Positions 43,610 through 52,151 are shown, counted from the stretch's first letter. The stretch is 64,000 nt of DNA from Shinella curvata (GCF_022899935.1 NZ_JALJCJ010000005.1:124001-188000), one strand, 5' to 3'. The notes: a model not told the origin generated them from the letters alone. Program-made: numbers and translations.

Positions 43610-44686
43610 TCAGCCCCCCGCAGCCGCCCGCTTCCGGTCGTTCTCGCGCGCGGCAAAGAACGGCATCACCTCTTTCACGAAAAGCTCGATCGTGCGCTTC
43701 TGCAATTCGAAGGGCAGGTTGAAGGTGAGGCCGAGGCAATATTGGTCGACGCCCGCCGCTTCGAACACAAGCAGCTTCTCGATCACCTCGTCCGGCGTGC
43801 CGAACATCAGGTTCTTGCGGATGTTTTCCGGATTGTAGTTCTCCTTGCCCTTGACCGCCTCATAGGGCACCGCCTCTGGAAAACCGTTCTGCACCGTGCC
43901 GACATTCTGCATGAGATTCTCGAAGGTGCGGCCATAATCCATGCTGTGCTGTACGGCCTTTTCCCAGCCATCCGGCCGGTCGTAGACGCAGGTGCGCCGC
44001 TGCATCATGAAACGCGGGCGCGGCACCTCCGGATGGTCGGCCACGGCCTTGTGGAACTTGTCGGAAAGCACCTGGATTTCGGCGGCGGGTGCCGAAAGCG
44101 GCGTCGACAGGATGCTCGCACCGTTAGCAATCGCCCAGTCGAAGGTGCCGGGATCGCGCGCGGCGACCCAGATGCGCGGGTGCGGCTGCTGCAAGGGCTT
44201 CGGCACGGAGGTGGCGAGCGGGAATTTCCAATAGTGCCCGTCATGGGCATAATCGCCGGCCCAGAGCTTCTTAACCGCCGGCACGATCTCCTTCATGTAG
44301 GCGACGCCTTCCTGCTGCGGCATGCCGCCCGCCATCCGGTCGAACTCATACTGGTAGGAGCCGCGCGCGATGCCGAATTCAAGCCGGCCGTTGGTCAGAT
44401 GGTCGCAAAGGGCCGATTCGCCAGCCAGCCGGATCGGGTCCCAGTAGGGTGCGACCAGCGTCGAGGTGCCGAGCCGCAGCTGCTCGGTGTGCTGCGCCAG
44501 CCAGACGAGCGTCTGGAACGGATTGGGGGAGATCGTGCATTCGATCGTGTGATGCTCGGCGGTCCAGAGCATCTCGAAACCGCCCTCGTCGGCCATGCGG
44601 GCCAGCGTCAGCAGGTTGTTCTTCGCGGTCGCCATCGGCACATCCGGCGAGAAGCGTTCCATCGTGAGCGAGACTGCGAACTTCAT
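43610..44686 (-). CDS. Luciferase-like flavin-dependent monooxygenase
   Basis: The 358-residue product is a class C flavin monooxygenase of the bacterial luciferase family: FEMLWTAEHHTIECTISPNP has the AEHH motif typical of alkanal/ring-opening members, then LRLGTSTLVAPYWDPIRLAG and GRLEFGIARGSYQYEFDRMA. It uses FMNH2 delivered by a separate reductase, here presumably the flavin reductase at 46224-47216. In trigonelline (TgnB), pyridine (PyrA) and pyrimidine (RutA) pathways, such enzymes cut nitrogen heterocycles; the operon neighbours (aldehyde dehydrogenase, hydrolase) resemble those pathways. Substrate is not known. Confidence 0.92.
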   Translation of the reverse strand: MKFAVSLTMERFSPDVPMATAKNNLLTLARMADEGGFEMLWTAEHHTIECTISPNPFQTLVWLAQHTEQLRLGTSTLVAPYWDPIRLAGESALCDHLTNGRLEFGIARGSYQYEFDRMAGGMPQQEGVAYMKEIVPAVKKLWAGDYAHDGHYWKFPLATSVPKPLQQPHPRIWVAARDPGTFDWAIANGASILSTPLSAPAAEIQVLSDKFHKAVADHPEVPRPRFMMQRRTCVYDRPDGWEKAVQHSMDYGRTFENLMQNVGTVQNGFPEAVPYEAVKGKENYNPENIRKNLMFGTPDEVIEKLLVFEAAGVDQYCLGLTFNLPFELQKRTIELFVKEVMPFFAARENDRKRAAAGG

Positions 44687-44707
44687 GGTTCTGCCTTTCG
44701 ATGCTTG

Positions 44708-46222
44708 TTACTTGAGGCGGATGACGAAGGGGTCCTGCATCGCGCCGGAATAGTCGATGATCACGTTCTTCAGCCGGGAGAATTCGTGCATCACCTCGAA
44801 TCCGCCGCGCCGGCCGTAACCGCTTTCCTTGAAGCCGCCATTGGCGGACATGAAGGAGGCGGAGCGATAGGTGTTGACCCAGACGGTGCCCGCCTCGATC
44901 TCATTGGCGAAACGCAGCGCCCGGTCGATATCCTTCGTCCAGATGCCGGAGGCGAGGCCATAGCGGGTATCGTTGGCGAGCCGGATCATCTCCGCCTCGT
45001 CGCGGAACGGCATCACACCGACCACGGGGCCGAACAGTTCGTCGCGCATGAAGGTCATGTCGTTTTCGGCATCGACCATTACGGTCGGCTCGAAATACCA
45101 GCCGCCGGGCGCAAGCCCGTCCTTCTGCGGCCGTCGTCCGCCGGCAGCGATCGTCGCGCCCTCCTTCACGCCGGAGGCAACATAGGATTCGACCTTGGAA
45201 AGCTGGTCGGCGAGCGCGAGCGGGCCGATATCGGTGTCATCGCCGGTCGGGAGACCGACGCGGATTCTCTGCGTGCGGGCGACGAGCGCATCGATGAATT
45301 TGTCGTAGATGCTCGCCTCGACGAAACAGCGTGAACCGGCCACGCAGGTCTGGCCGGCCGCAGCGAAGACGCCGGAGACGACGCCGTTCACCGCATGCTC
45401 GATATCGACATCGCCGAAGACGACATGGGGCGATTTGCCGCCGAGTTCCATCGAGCAGGGCACGAGGTTCTGCGCGGCGTTGCCAGCGATGCGGCGGCCG
45501 GTGGCGGTGCTGCCGGTGAAGACGTATTTCGCGACGCCTGGATGGCGGGTCAGCGCCTCGCCGGCGCTCTTGCCGGTGCCCGTCACCACATTGACGATGC
45601 CGGCCGGGAAGCCCGCCTCGTGGATGAGTTCGGCGAGCGCCAGCGTGGAAGCCGTTGCATGTTCGGAAGGCTTGATGACGATGGTGTTGCCGATCGCAAG
45701 GCATGGCGCCAGCGTGCCGGTGAGCAGCATCAACGGCGAGTTCCACGGCGTGATCATGCCGATGACGCCGAGCGGCTCGCGCAGGTTGATGTTCAGCGTG
45801 TCGAGCCGGTTGATCGGGATCGTGTCACCATGCAGCTTGTCGGCCATGCCGGCGAAATAGTGGTAGCTGTCGGGCATGGCGCGCATCTGCGCCCGCGTTT
45901 CCTTGAGCAGCTTGCCATTGTCGCGCGTCTCGATCTCGGCGAGCGTATCGGCATTGGCCCGCACCAATTCTGCGAGCCGGCGCACCAGCGCGCCGCGATC
46001 GGTCTGCGTCATACGCCGCCATTCGGGGTTGCGGAAGGCGGCATTGGCAGCGGCGACAGCCGCCTCGACATCATCAGCATCGGCCTCGGCAAATTCGTAC
46101 CAGGACGCGCCCGTCGTCGGATCGAAACTCTGGATGTAGTTGCCGTTCTTCGGGGCCACGAACCGGCCGTCTATGAACAGCAGCTGGCGGGAGCCCTCGA
46201 TGGAGCTGACTGTCGTCTTCAT
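44708..46222 (-). CDS. Aldehyde dehydrogenase, NAD(P)-dependent
   Basis: The 504-residue product has all class signatures: NTIVIKPSEHATAS binding the cofactor, FTGSTATGRRIAG, MELGGKSPHVVF with catalytic Glu, and AAGQTCVAGSRCFVE with the catalytic Cys, plus EAGTVWVNTY near the C-terminus. It begins one base downstream of the flavin reductase gene and precedes the luciferase-like monooxygenase. Role by analogy: oxidises an aldehyde released by the ring-opening oxygenase, as TgnC or PyrC do. Confidence 0.94.
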   Translation of the reverse strand: MKTTVSSIEGSRQLLFIDGRFVAPKNGNYIQSFDPTTGASWYEFAEADADDVEAAVAAANAAFRNPEWRRMTQTDRGALVRRLAELVRANADTLAEIETRDNGKLLKETRAQMRAMPDSYHYFAGMADKLHGDTIPINRLDTLNINLREPLGVIGMITPWNSPLMLLTGTLAPCLAIGNTIVIKPSEHATASTLALAELIHEAGFPAGIVNVVTGTGKSAGEALTRHPGVAKYVFTGSTATGRRIAGNAAQNLVPCSMELGGKSPHVVFGDVDIEHAVNGVVSGVFAAAGQTCVAGSRCFVEASIYDKFIDALVARTQRIRVGLPTGDDTDIGPLALADQLSKVESYVASGVKEGATIAAGGRRPQKDGLAPGGWYFEPTVMVDAENDMTFMRDELFGPVVGVMPFRDEAEMIRLANDTRYGLASGIWTKDIDRALRFANEIEAGTVWVNTYRSASFMSANGGFKESGYGRRGGFEVMHEFSRLKNVIIDYSGAMQDPFVIRLK

Positions 46223-46223
46223 G

Positions 46224-47216
46224 TCATTGTCCTTGGTCTTGGGAGGCCTGGAGCCAGGCGCGGGCTTCGCCGTCGATCATCGCGACACGGCCGCCGTCGT
46301 CGGAATCCATGTAGATGCCGAAGCGGCCCGCCAGCCGCTCACGCCCATAGCGCCGCAGCATCGAGCTCAGTTCATGGGTCGCGATCGTGTCGTAAGGCAG
46401 GTCGTCGATTGGGAAGAAGCGAAGGTCGGCGGGGAGATTGCCCGCGGCGCCCTCTCCCGCCAGGCGCGCCCGGTAGACGAGATAACCGGGGTCGCTATCG
46501 GCGACGTCGAAGACCGAATAGAGAAAGGTTTCCTCCGGCACGAGGCGCAGCGCATCGCCGCCGTCGAGCACGAGCTGGCTGTCCGCCTTGCGCCGGCGTG
46601 CCGACGGCAACACCCAGCCGCCCTTCCCGTCCGAGCGCAGCAGCAGGCTGTCGCCCGCCTCGATGAGGTAGCCGATGATCATGCCGTGCGAGGCGAGCCA
46701 GCCGCTCGGCAACGGGTCCTTCACGCTGGCATAACGGCCACGGCAGAAGCCGAGCGGCGCGGTCGGGCTGGTGCCGAAGGCGCGCACCTGGCCGATCAGG
46801 ATGGCGTGGTCGCCGGCATCCACCGCGCTGTGAAGGCTGCAATCGAACCAGGTCAGGCTGTCCGTCAGAACCGGCGCACCCGTGTGCGCCCGGTCGTGGT
46901 TGACCGACTGGAACTTGTCCTGCGCCTTCGAGGCGAAGGTCGCCGATACGTCGACCTGTCCTTCATGCAGGATATTGACCGCAAAACAGTCCGCCGCCTT
47001 GAACACCGCATAGCTGGACGCCGACTTGGCCACGCAGACCAGCAGGAGCGGCGGATCGAGCGACACGGAAGTAAAGGAATTCGCGGTCATTCCGCGCGGC
47101 GTTCCATCGGCTTCGAGTGTCGTGATGACCGTCACGCCGGTGACGAAGGTGCCGAAGGCCCGGCGCAGCGCGATCGGGTCGATCGGTGCATCCTGTGCTG
47201 CCGCTTGCTCCACCAT
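46224..47216 (-). CDS. Flavin reductase fused to a degenerate Nudix-like domain
   Basis: Residues 1-170 form a HpaC/RutF-type flavin reductase: LRRAFGTFVTGVTVITT, GMTANSFTSVSLDPPLLLVC and DHAILIGQVRAF. Ordinary members stop near 170 residues; here about 155 more follow. In the extension, residues 180-206 (a strand followed by GWVLPS), and RFFPIDDLPYD near 266-276, match the frame of a Nudix fold, but the GX5EX7REUXEEXGU box is not intact. It is the first gene of the operon and divides PucR from the dehydrogenase. The reductase should feed FMNH2 to the luciferase-like monooxygenase; the tail may bind a nucleotide-like effector or tether the partner. Fold assignment of the tail is inference. 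Confidence 0.87.
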   Translation of the reverse strand: MVEQAAAQDAPIDPIALRRAFGTFVTGVTVITTLEADGTPRGMTANSFTSVSLDPPLLLVCVAKSASSYAVFKAADCFAVNILHEGQVDVSATFASKAQDKFQSVNHDRAHTGAPVLTDSLTWFDCSLHSAVDAGDHAILIGQVRAFGTSPTAPLGFCRGRYASVKDPLPSGWLASHGMIIGYLIEAGDSLLLRSDGKGGWVLPSARRRKADSQLVLDGGDALRLVPEETFLYSVFDVADSDPGYLVYRARLAGEGAAGNLPADLRFFPIDDLPYDTIATHELSSMLRRYGRERLAGRFGIYMDSDDGGRVAMIDGEARAWLQASQDQGQ

Positions 47217-47270
47217 CCCGACCTCCTCTCCGGTTCATTGAGAGGACGCTACCGTCACCGGCCGACTGCT

Positions 47271-47327
47271 TCTTCCTCTGAGATGAAGGAGAGTGGCGAA
47301 GAGTTCTCCTGCGCTTCGAAGGAGAAC
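47271..47327. promoter_or_regulatory. Tandem inverted-repeat operator candidate upstream of the flavin reductase operon
   Basis: GTTCTCCT (47303-47310) and AGGAGAAC (47320-47327) are perfect inverted arms with a nine-base spacer. The right arm AAGGAGA recurs 33 bases away (47286-47292) with a looser left arm TCTTCCT, close to three helical turns. The two sites lie between pucR and the flavin reductase start and are candidates for binding the PucR-type regulator. Confidence 0.45.
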
Positions 47328-47336
47328 CCGAAAGCG

Positions 47337-49223
47337 TCAGCGTTCGCTGAAGGCGTGGTTCTCGATGACACCGTAAAGACGCAGGGCGAGCTCGACGGCA
47401 AAGCGTCTTTCCGCCGTTTCGACATCAATGCCGAAAAGCTCCTGGATGCGCGAGAGCCGGTAGCGCAGCGTCGTCACATGCAGGCCGAGGCGGTCGGCGC
47501 AGGCCTGGCTGCGGCAACCTTCCTCGAGATAGGCCGACAGCGTTTCCAGATAGGGCGTGCCGTTCTCCCGGTCGTGTTCGGCAATGATGCCGATGCTTTC
47601 GCGGACGAAACTGCGCACGTCTCCTACATCTGCTGCGGAAACGAGCATGGGCAGCGGCCCGAAATCCTGGGTCGAAAGCGCGCCAGTCAAACCGAACGAG
47701 CGTCCGATGCGGATCATCCGGCTGCACCTCTCCCAGGCCACGGCATAGTCGTCGAGGCCGCTGCATCGCTGTCCCGCGACGACAATCGGAGGTTCACCGA
47801 GATAACGTCCGAGCTCCTCGGCCATGCGGCGCATCAGCTTTGTCGTTCGCTCCTGCCGAGGACTGGCGTCGTGTTGCATCAGGCAGACGACACCGCCGTC
47901 AATGGCCACAAGCCCGGCTTCAACGGAAGCCTGCTGGATAACGCGCGCGAGTGTGTGCTCCACATCGACGGATCCTCCACCGAAAGCCTTGGCTTGCTCG
48001 GGAAAATCCACCACAATCATCTGCTGCGCCAGCGACAAATCGAGACCGAACCGAGCGGCGCGCTGGCCGATATCGGCCGCGTCGCGCCAGCGCCGCTCGA
48101 CGATCTCGAAAAACAGTTCGCTTTGCGTGCGTGTTTCGAAACGGAAGCGCAGAAAGCTGCGCATCATCTGGACGCTGAGAGCAAACTTGGCGCTATCGAG
48201 CATGAGCTGGTCCAACTCGCCCTCCGCAACCGCACCGGGAAAGACGACGAGCGCGCCAACGAGCTGCCGATCGACCGTCAGGGCCTCAATACGAGCGGAA
48301 ACACGTAGCCGCCGCGTGCCGTCATCCAGCAGGATCGCCGCCGTTTCCAAGGCCCCACGCTCGACGGCGTCGCGGGCCGCCTTGATCAACGCACGGGAAA
48401 AGACCGTAGGGACCGCCACCTGCCATGCCACATCGTCGAAGTCTGCCGCCAGCGGAGAGCGCCCAGCGATCACCTGGTTGACTGTGAAATCGACGACGAC
48501 CAACGGATTGGGCAGCAGCCTTCCGACCATGGCGGCAAGCGAGGACACGGAGCCGTCGCTCAGCACATGTTCCAGCAGCGAGGTATGCGCCGTGAGCGCC
48601 CGCTCCAGCCGATCGGACGCCCGTTTCTCCGCGGCAAGGCGATGCTGCTTTTCCACTGCGATCGCACCGAGATGGATGATCGTTCCAAGAAAGGCGAGAT
48701 CGTCTTCCGTGACATCCGTCACCGTACGGGCGATGACGCTCAGCACCATCGGCCGGCCCTCGGCGTCGGCGCAGTTCATCGGCATGACCAGCACGGTGCG
48801 GTAGTCCCGCTCGAAGGCCTCCTTGCGGTAGCCGGGAAACTCCGTGCTTTCGCGTGCGTCGCGCAGATAGACGGGCTCATTGCGCTGGAGCGCGATCAGC
48901 GACGGGCTGGTCGCCAGCTCCCAGCGGTCTGGCAGATCGCGCTGGATGAGCGTGGGATCATGCCGCACGATGACATGGGCATATCCATGCGCGGCATCGA
49001 TAGCCATGATGGAGCCGAGCGCCCAGTCCGCATGCCGGCAGGCGGCGGCAATCAGGTGCTGCAGCACTGTGGTCAGGTCACCGCCGCTGTTGATCTGGCT
49101 GGCAACGTCGCGAAGCGACAATATCCGTGATTTCTGGTTCAACCCGCTGCGCACTCCCGTCTGAGCCCGGAGATAATGCGGCGCGAAGCCCACGAATGCT
49201 ACTTGTTTTCGGAGGATCGTCAC
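47337..49223 (-). CDS. PucR-family transcriptional regulator with GAF domain
   Basis: The 628-residue product begins with a GAF-type sensor (about residues 35-205, including DWALGSIMAIDAAHGYAHV and YRTVLVMPMN), a central PucR region, and the terminal helix-turn-helix of the PucR/CdaR class (SQACADRLGLHVTTLRYRLS, RIQELFG). The GTG at 49223 behind GAGGAAACGGAG is chosen, since the longer frame would overlap the divergent gene at 49309. Regulators of this class control purine, amino-acid or heterocycle breakdown. It is divergent from the DUF1185 gene and directly upstream of the flavin reductase operon, so it is the probable activator of both. Confidence 0.88.
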   Translation of the reverse strand: MTILRKQVAFVGFAPHYLRAQTGVRSGLNQKSRILSLRDVASQINSGGDLTTVLQHLIAAACRHADWALGSIMAIDAAHGYAHVIVRHDPTLIQRDLPDRWELATSPSLIALQRNEPVYLRDARESTEFPGYRKEAFERDYRTVLVMPMNCADAEGRPMVLSVIARTVTDVTEDDLAFLGTIIHLGAIAVEKQHRLAAEKRASDRLERALTAHTSLLEHVLSDGSVSSLAAMVGRLLPNPLVVVDFTVNQVIAGRSPLAADFDDVAWQVAVPTVFSRALIKAARDAVERGALETAAILLDDGTRRLRVSARIEALTVDRQLVGALVVFPGAVAEGELDQLMLDSAKFALSVQMMRSFLRFRFETRTQSELFFEIVERRWRDAADIGQRAARFGLDLSLAQQMIVVDFPEQAKAFGGGSVDVEHTLARVIQQASVEAGLVAIDGGVVCLMQHDASPRQERTTKLMRRMAEELGRYLGEPPIVVAGQRCSGLDDYAVAWERCSRMIRIGRSFGLTGALSTQDFGPLPMLVSAADVGDVRSFVRESIGIIAEHDRENGTPYLETLSAYLEEGCRSQACADRLGLHVTTLRYRLSRIQELFGIDVETAERRFAVELALRLYGVIENHAFSER

Positions 49224-49279
49224 TGCTCCGTTTCCTCGGAACGATAGGAAGATCGCGAGCGTCTGCACGCTAGGTTGAG

Positions 49280-49289
49280 GAAACGTTTC
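49280..49289. promoter_or_regulatory. Perfect GAAACGTTTC palindrome in the pucR/DUF1185 gap
   Basis: The ten-base palindrome lies 20 bases before the DUF1185 start and 57 bases from the pucR start. It resembles a LacI-family half-site pair, though no LacI gene is in the window. Confidence 0.3.
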
Positions 49290-49308
49290 AACAGACGGCG
49301 GAAAAGAC

Positions 49309-49911
49309 ATGGCGCTCGGCATCAGAAAGATCTGCACCTTCCTCGAGGAAACCCACATCGAGGGCGGCAGGGCCGCGCCGCGTCCCCTCAACATCGTCGT
49401 CGTCGCCGCCATCATTCAAAATCCCTGGGCCGGCAAGGGCTTCGTCGAGAACCTGCGGCCCGAGATCATCGACATTGCGGGGCCACTGAGCGAGGAGATG
49501 ACCCGCCGGCTGCTGGTGCAAATGCCGGCCGAAAAAATCGAGGCTTGCGGCAAGGCAGCCGCTGTCGGGGTCAACGGCGAAATCGAGCATGCCTCGGCGA
49601 TGATCCACACGCTGCGCTTCGGCAATCCGTTCCGCAATGCGATCGGCGGCACGAACTATCTGGAATTCGCCAATACGCGAAACGCGCCCGGTGCCCTCCT
49701 CTCTTTGCCGATGATGCACAAGAGCGAGAACGGCAAGCGCTCCCATTTCCTCACCGCCAATTTCCAGATTGCCGATGCGCCGCATCCCGACGAGATCGTC
49801 ATCGCCATCGCCGCCGCCGATGGCGGTCGCCCCCACGCCCGCATCGCCGATCGCTTCCAGGACATTGCAGAAATGGAAAAAGAAGCGGTGCGTATCGCTG
49901 GCCAAAATTGA
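49309..49911 (+). CDS. DUF1185 / amino-acid synthesis family protein
   Basis: The 200-residue product matches the family named 'amino acid synthesis' (DUF1185): KICTFLEETHIEGGRAAPRP at the start, NPWAGKGFVENLRPEIIDIA, GVNGEIEHASAMIHTLRFGN with a conserved histidine pair, and FRNAIGGTNYLEFANTR. No signal peptide. Function is unknown; homologs often stand beside luciferase-like monooxygenases and flavin reductases, as here, which supports a role in degradation of a nitrogen compound rather than amino-acid synthesis. It is transcribed away from pucR and has a weak ribosome site (GGCGGAAAAGAC). Confidence 0.88.
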   Translation: MALGIRKICTFLEETHIEGGRAAPRPLNIVVVAAIIQNPWAGKGFVENLRPEIIDIAGPLSEEMTRRLLVQMPAEKIEACGKAAAVGVNGEIEHASAMIHTLRFGNPFRNAIGGTNYLEFANTRNAPGALLSLPMMHKSENGKRSHFLTANFQIADAPHPDEIVIAIAAADGGRPHARIADRFQDIAEMEKEAVRIAGQN

Positions 49912-50169
49912 ACCGCGCCCGCTTCGGGCCATATCGTGCAGCTACCGCAAATCAAAGGCATCGACGGGACACCAGATCCCGAATGGGAAAGCGGAATTTT
50001 TCATCCAGTTTTCGCTCTCCGGTTGGCCAACGCGAGAACTCGATCATCTCGAACGCTTTGATAGGATTCGAACCATCCACGCAAAGGCCCAACGTAAACC
50101 GACGCAACTGAAAATGCTCGCAGTTGAACCGGAACTGCGGCTCAACGTCGAATGATAGATTGAGATTGT

Positions 50170-50269
50170 CTATCCCAGAGCGGCCGGGGTCAGGAACCTT
50201 GCCGGGCAACAGATCGCAGATCCCGCGCCATTGCTCAGCTGTCAGTTCGTTGCGTTTCGGCTTCGCCAT
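50170..50269 (-). pseudogene. IS5-family transposase N-terminal fragment
   Basis: From the ATG at 50269 the frame reads [20 protein letters not shown] followed by [12 protein letters not shown], the standard N-terminus of IS5/ISL2-type transposases (E-L-T-D-E-Q-W...LLPG...GRSG). Similarity then stops, and the frame continues into unrelated sequence to 49952. Catalytic DDE residues are absent. It is a remnant of an insertion element, and the surrounding low-GC gap is probably its debris. Confidence 0.65.
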
Positions 50270-50303
50270 CATGAACCTCCAGATGAAAATCTGGAGGTTC
50301 ATG
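50270..50303. repeat. 34-bp perfect palindromic hairpin
   Basis: CATGAACCTCCAGAT and ATCTGGAGGTTCATG are fully complementary around GAAA. Each arm carries GGAGG followed by ATG, so a Shine-Dalgarno-start pair points outward on both strands; leftward it starts the transposase fragment, rightward a 16-codon frame. Confidence 0.8.
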
Positions 50304-50347
50304 AATCACACATCACGACCTAATTGCGTCCTGAATGTCGATTGGTC

Positions 50348-51352
50348 CTAAGGCGTCTCTTCCATCGCGCGCATAAGGCTGCGGCCAATTTCGCCCGCTT
50401 CAATGTCCATCCGGTTGGTCAGAACGACCAGTGACACCCCCATTTCCGGTTCAAAAAGGAGTGTCGAGCTAAACCCGGCCCATCCTCCATCGTGACCAAA
50501 GCCAGTACGCTCTCCAAACGTTTCAAACTGCACCCCGCCGCCATATTCAAGAGGGGATCCATCGTCGAGAGCGCCACGGGTTAGAAGACGTGGAATGACC
50601 GACGGGAAATGCCGCGGCGATACGATCTCCGACACCCAGGCGCTCATATCTTCAAGGCAGGTGTAAACCTGACCATCTCCGGTCATGTCCCAGAGTGGAT
50701 TGATCTCCTGCCCGAACCCGTCGACGTAGGAGACCGCGATGTTTTCTCCACGCAGGGGCATGCGGTCCACAATGCGAGTGCGCTTCATTCCCAACGGTTT
50801 GAAAATCCGTTCTGCGGCAAACGCCGCCATGCTGACACCAGACAGCCGTTCAATCGCCGCCGAAAGCAGAACATAACCCGTATTCGAATAGCTGAAGCTG
50901 CTTCCCGGCCGACGGCCGGCTGAAGACTGGGCAGCAAGAATATCGAGCGTCTCTTGCATGCCCAGCCGCGTCTCCGTTCCCCACCCGTTTTCCGCGAAGA
51001 GCTCCATGTAATCCGGCATGGCCGATGTGTGATAAAGCAGATGTCGCAGCCGCACCCCGGGCGCCGCCATCGCCATTTCAGGCAGTATCGCCGAAAGCTC
51101 CGTATCCAGGGACAGATTCTTCTCGTCAAGAACAAGCAAAACGCCGAGAGCGGTAAACATCTTCGAGACGGATGCCAGATCGAACAGCGTTTTCGTATCG
51201 ATCGGCGGGCCTCCGCGATATGCCCTGCCGCAACAATGAGAGACCATCTCGTGTGTTGCCGCCCAGACACCGACGGCAAAACCCGGCTCATCCTCCCCCA
51301 CAAACCTTGTCCAGCCTTCTATCGTCTTGGAAATCTTCGCACTCGATATCAT
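50348..51352 (-). CDS. Beta-lactamase-fold serine hydrolase in siderophore operon
   Basis: The 334-residue product has the class C beta-lactamase/esterase signatures: SXXK at residues 61-64 (ASVSKMFTALG), YSN at 155-157 and HDG at 287-289. No signal peptide is present, so it should work in the cytoplasm, unlike real beta-lactamases. Its start overlaps the stop of the siderophore ATPase gene (ATGA). It is the last gene of the fecI-to-fecE operon. Family members include esterases (EstB) and amide hydrolases. Inferred role: hydrolysis of the imported siderophore to release iron. A general esterase unrelated to iron is the alternative. Confidence 0.87.
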   Translation of the reverse strand: MISSAKISKTIEGWTRFVGEDEPGFAVGVWAATHEMVSHCCGRAYRGGPPIDTKTLFDLASVSKMFTALGVLLVLDEKNLSLDTELSAILPEMAMAAPGVRLRHLLYHTSAMPDYMELFAENGWGTETRLGMQETLDILAAQSSAGRRPGSSFSYSNTGYVLLSAAIERLSGVSMAAFAAERIFKPLGMKRTRIVDRMPLRGENIAVSYVDGFGQEINPLWDMTGDGQVYTCLEDMSAWVSEIVSPRHFPSVIPRLLTRGALDDGSPLEYGGGVQFETFGERTGFGHDGGWAGFSSTLLFEPEMGVSLVVLTNRMDIEAGEIGRSLMRAMEETP

Positions 51353-52149
51353 ATCGCCCCCTTCTCAATGATCCTGCTCGAAGCGACGGCCATCGGAGAA
51401 CCGGCCACCGGATCGGGAATGACAACGCATTCCAGCCCGAAAAGACGATGAATGAAGGACGCATCGACAATCTCTTGTGGAGCACCGCTTGCGGCCAGAC
51501 CACCATCACCCAGGGCGATCAGATGGTCCGCATAACGGCTGGCCTGGTTGATGTCATGAAGGACCGCGATGATCGTCTTGCCGATCGAGCGCAGAAAAAC
51601 CAGAAGTTCCATGAGTTCCACCTGATGGGCAATATCGAGGAAACTGGTTGGCTCATCGAGGAGAAGAATGGGCGTCTGCTGCGCGAGAACCATGCTGATC
51701 CACGCCCGTTGCCGTTGGCCGCCTGACAGCTCGGACAGAGGCGCCTCCGACAAGAGGGTCATGCCGGTCAGCTCAAGCGCCTCGTCGATCACCTTGGCAT
51801 CGGCGCCGCTGTCTCTGAAATACCGAGCTTGCCAGGCGAAGCGACCCCGCGCAACGAGCTCGCGAACAATGATACCGTCCGGCGTGATGGGTGACTGGGG
51901 AAGCAGGGCAATCCGGCGCGCAAGGTCTCGCGGACGCATCGTCGACACGGCACCGCCGTCCAGGCGAATGGCGCCGCCCGCAAGCGGCACAAGATTGACG
52001 ATGGCCCTTAAAAGCGAGGACTTTCCGCAACCGTTCGCACCGACGATCGCCGTGAACCGTGCATCCGGAATGATGGTTGAAACGTCGCGCAGGATCGTCC
52101 GCTGCCTATAGCCGAGAATGAGTTTATCGATTTGCAGCCTGCCTGACAT
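51349..52149 (-). CDS. Ferric-siderophore ABC transporter ATPase (FecE/FepC type)
   Basis: The 266-residue product has Walker A GANGCGKSS, signature LSGGQRQRAWISMVL, Walker B ILLLDEPTSFLD and H-loop AVLHDINQASRYADH. The PQSPITPDGIIVRELVARGR segment is typical of FepC/FhuC-type proteins. The ATG at 52149 lies close to the permease stop (52152). It works with two different permeases encoded upstream, as in the FepDGC architecture. Confidence 0.92.
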   Translation of the reverse strand: MSGRLQIDKLILGYRQRTILRDVSTIIPDARFTAIVGANGCGKSSLLRAIVNLVPLAGGAIRLDGGAVSTMRPRDLARRIALLPQSPITPDGIIVRELVARGRFAWQARYFRDSGADAKVIDEALELTGMTLLSEAPLSELSGGQRQRAWISMVLAQQTPILLLDEPTSFLDIAHQVELMELLVFLRSIGKTIIAVLHDINQASRYADHLIALGDGGLAASGAPQEIVDASFIHRLFGLECVVIPDPVAGSPMAVASSRIIEKGAI

Positions 52150-52151
52150 GA

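Larger units (their letters stand above)
49912..50347. other. Gap holding IS5-type transposase remnant and a perfect long palindrome
   Basis: The gap has lower GC than its neighbours and contains the transposase fragment and 34-bp palindrome listed separately. The remainder resembles nothing recognisable. Confidence 0.5.

Noticed and set aside
46140-48308. 722-codon plus-strand frame opposite flavin reductase and pucR
   Set aside because: It spans two recognised genes on the other strand and has no conserved motif or ribosome-binding site.
49224-49415. Longer PucR start at 49415
   Set aside because: It would overlap the start of the divergent DUF1185 gene and lacks GAF-like sequence; GTG 49223 has a strong ribosome site.
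50348-51352. Antibiotic-resistance beta-lactamase
   Set aside because: The fold motifs fit, but the protein lacks a signal peptide and is embedded in a siderophore operon, so a resistance role is unlikely.
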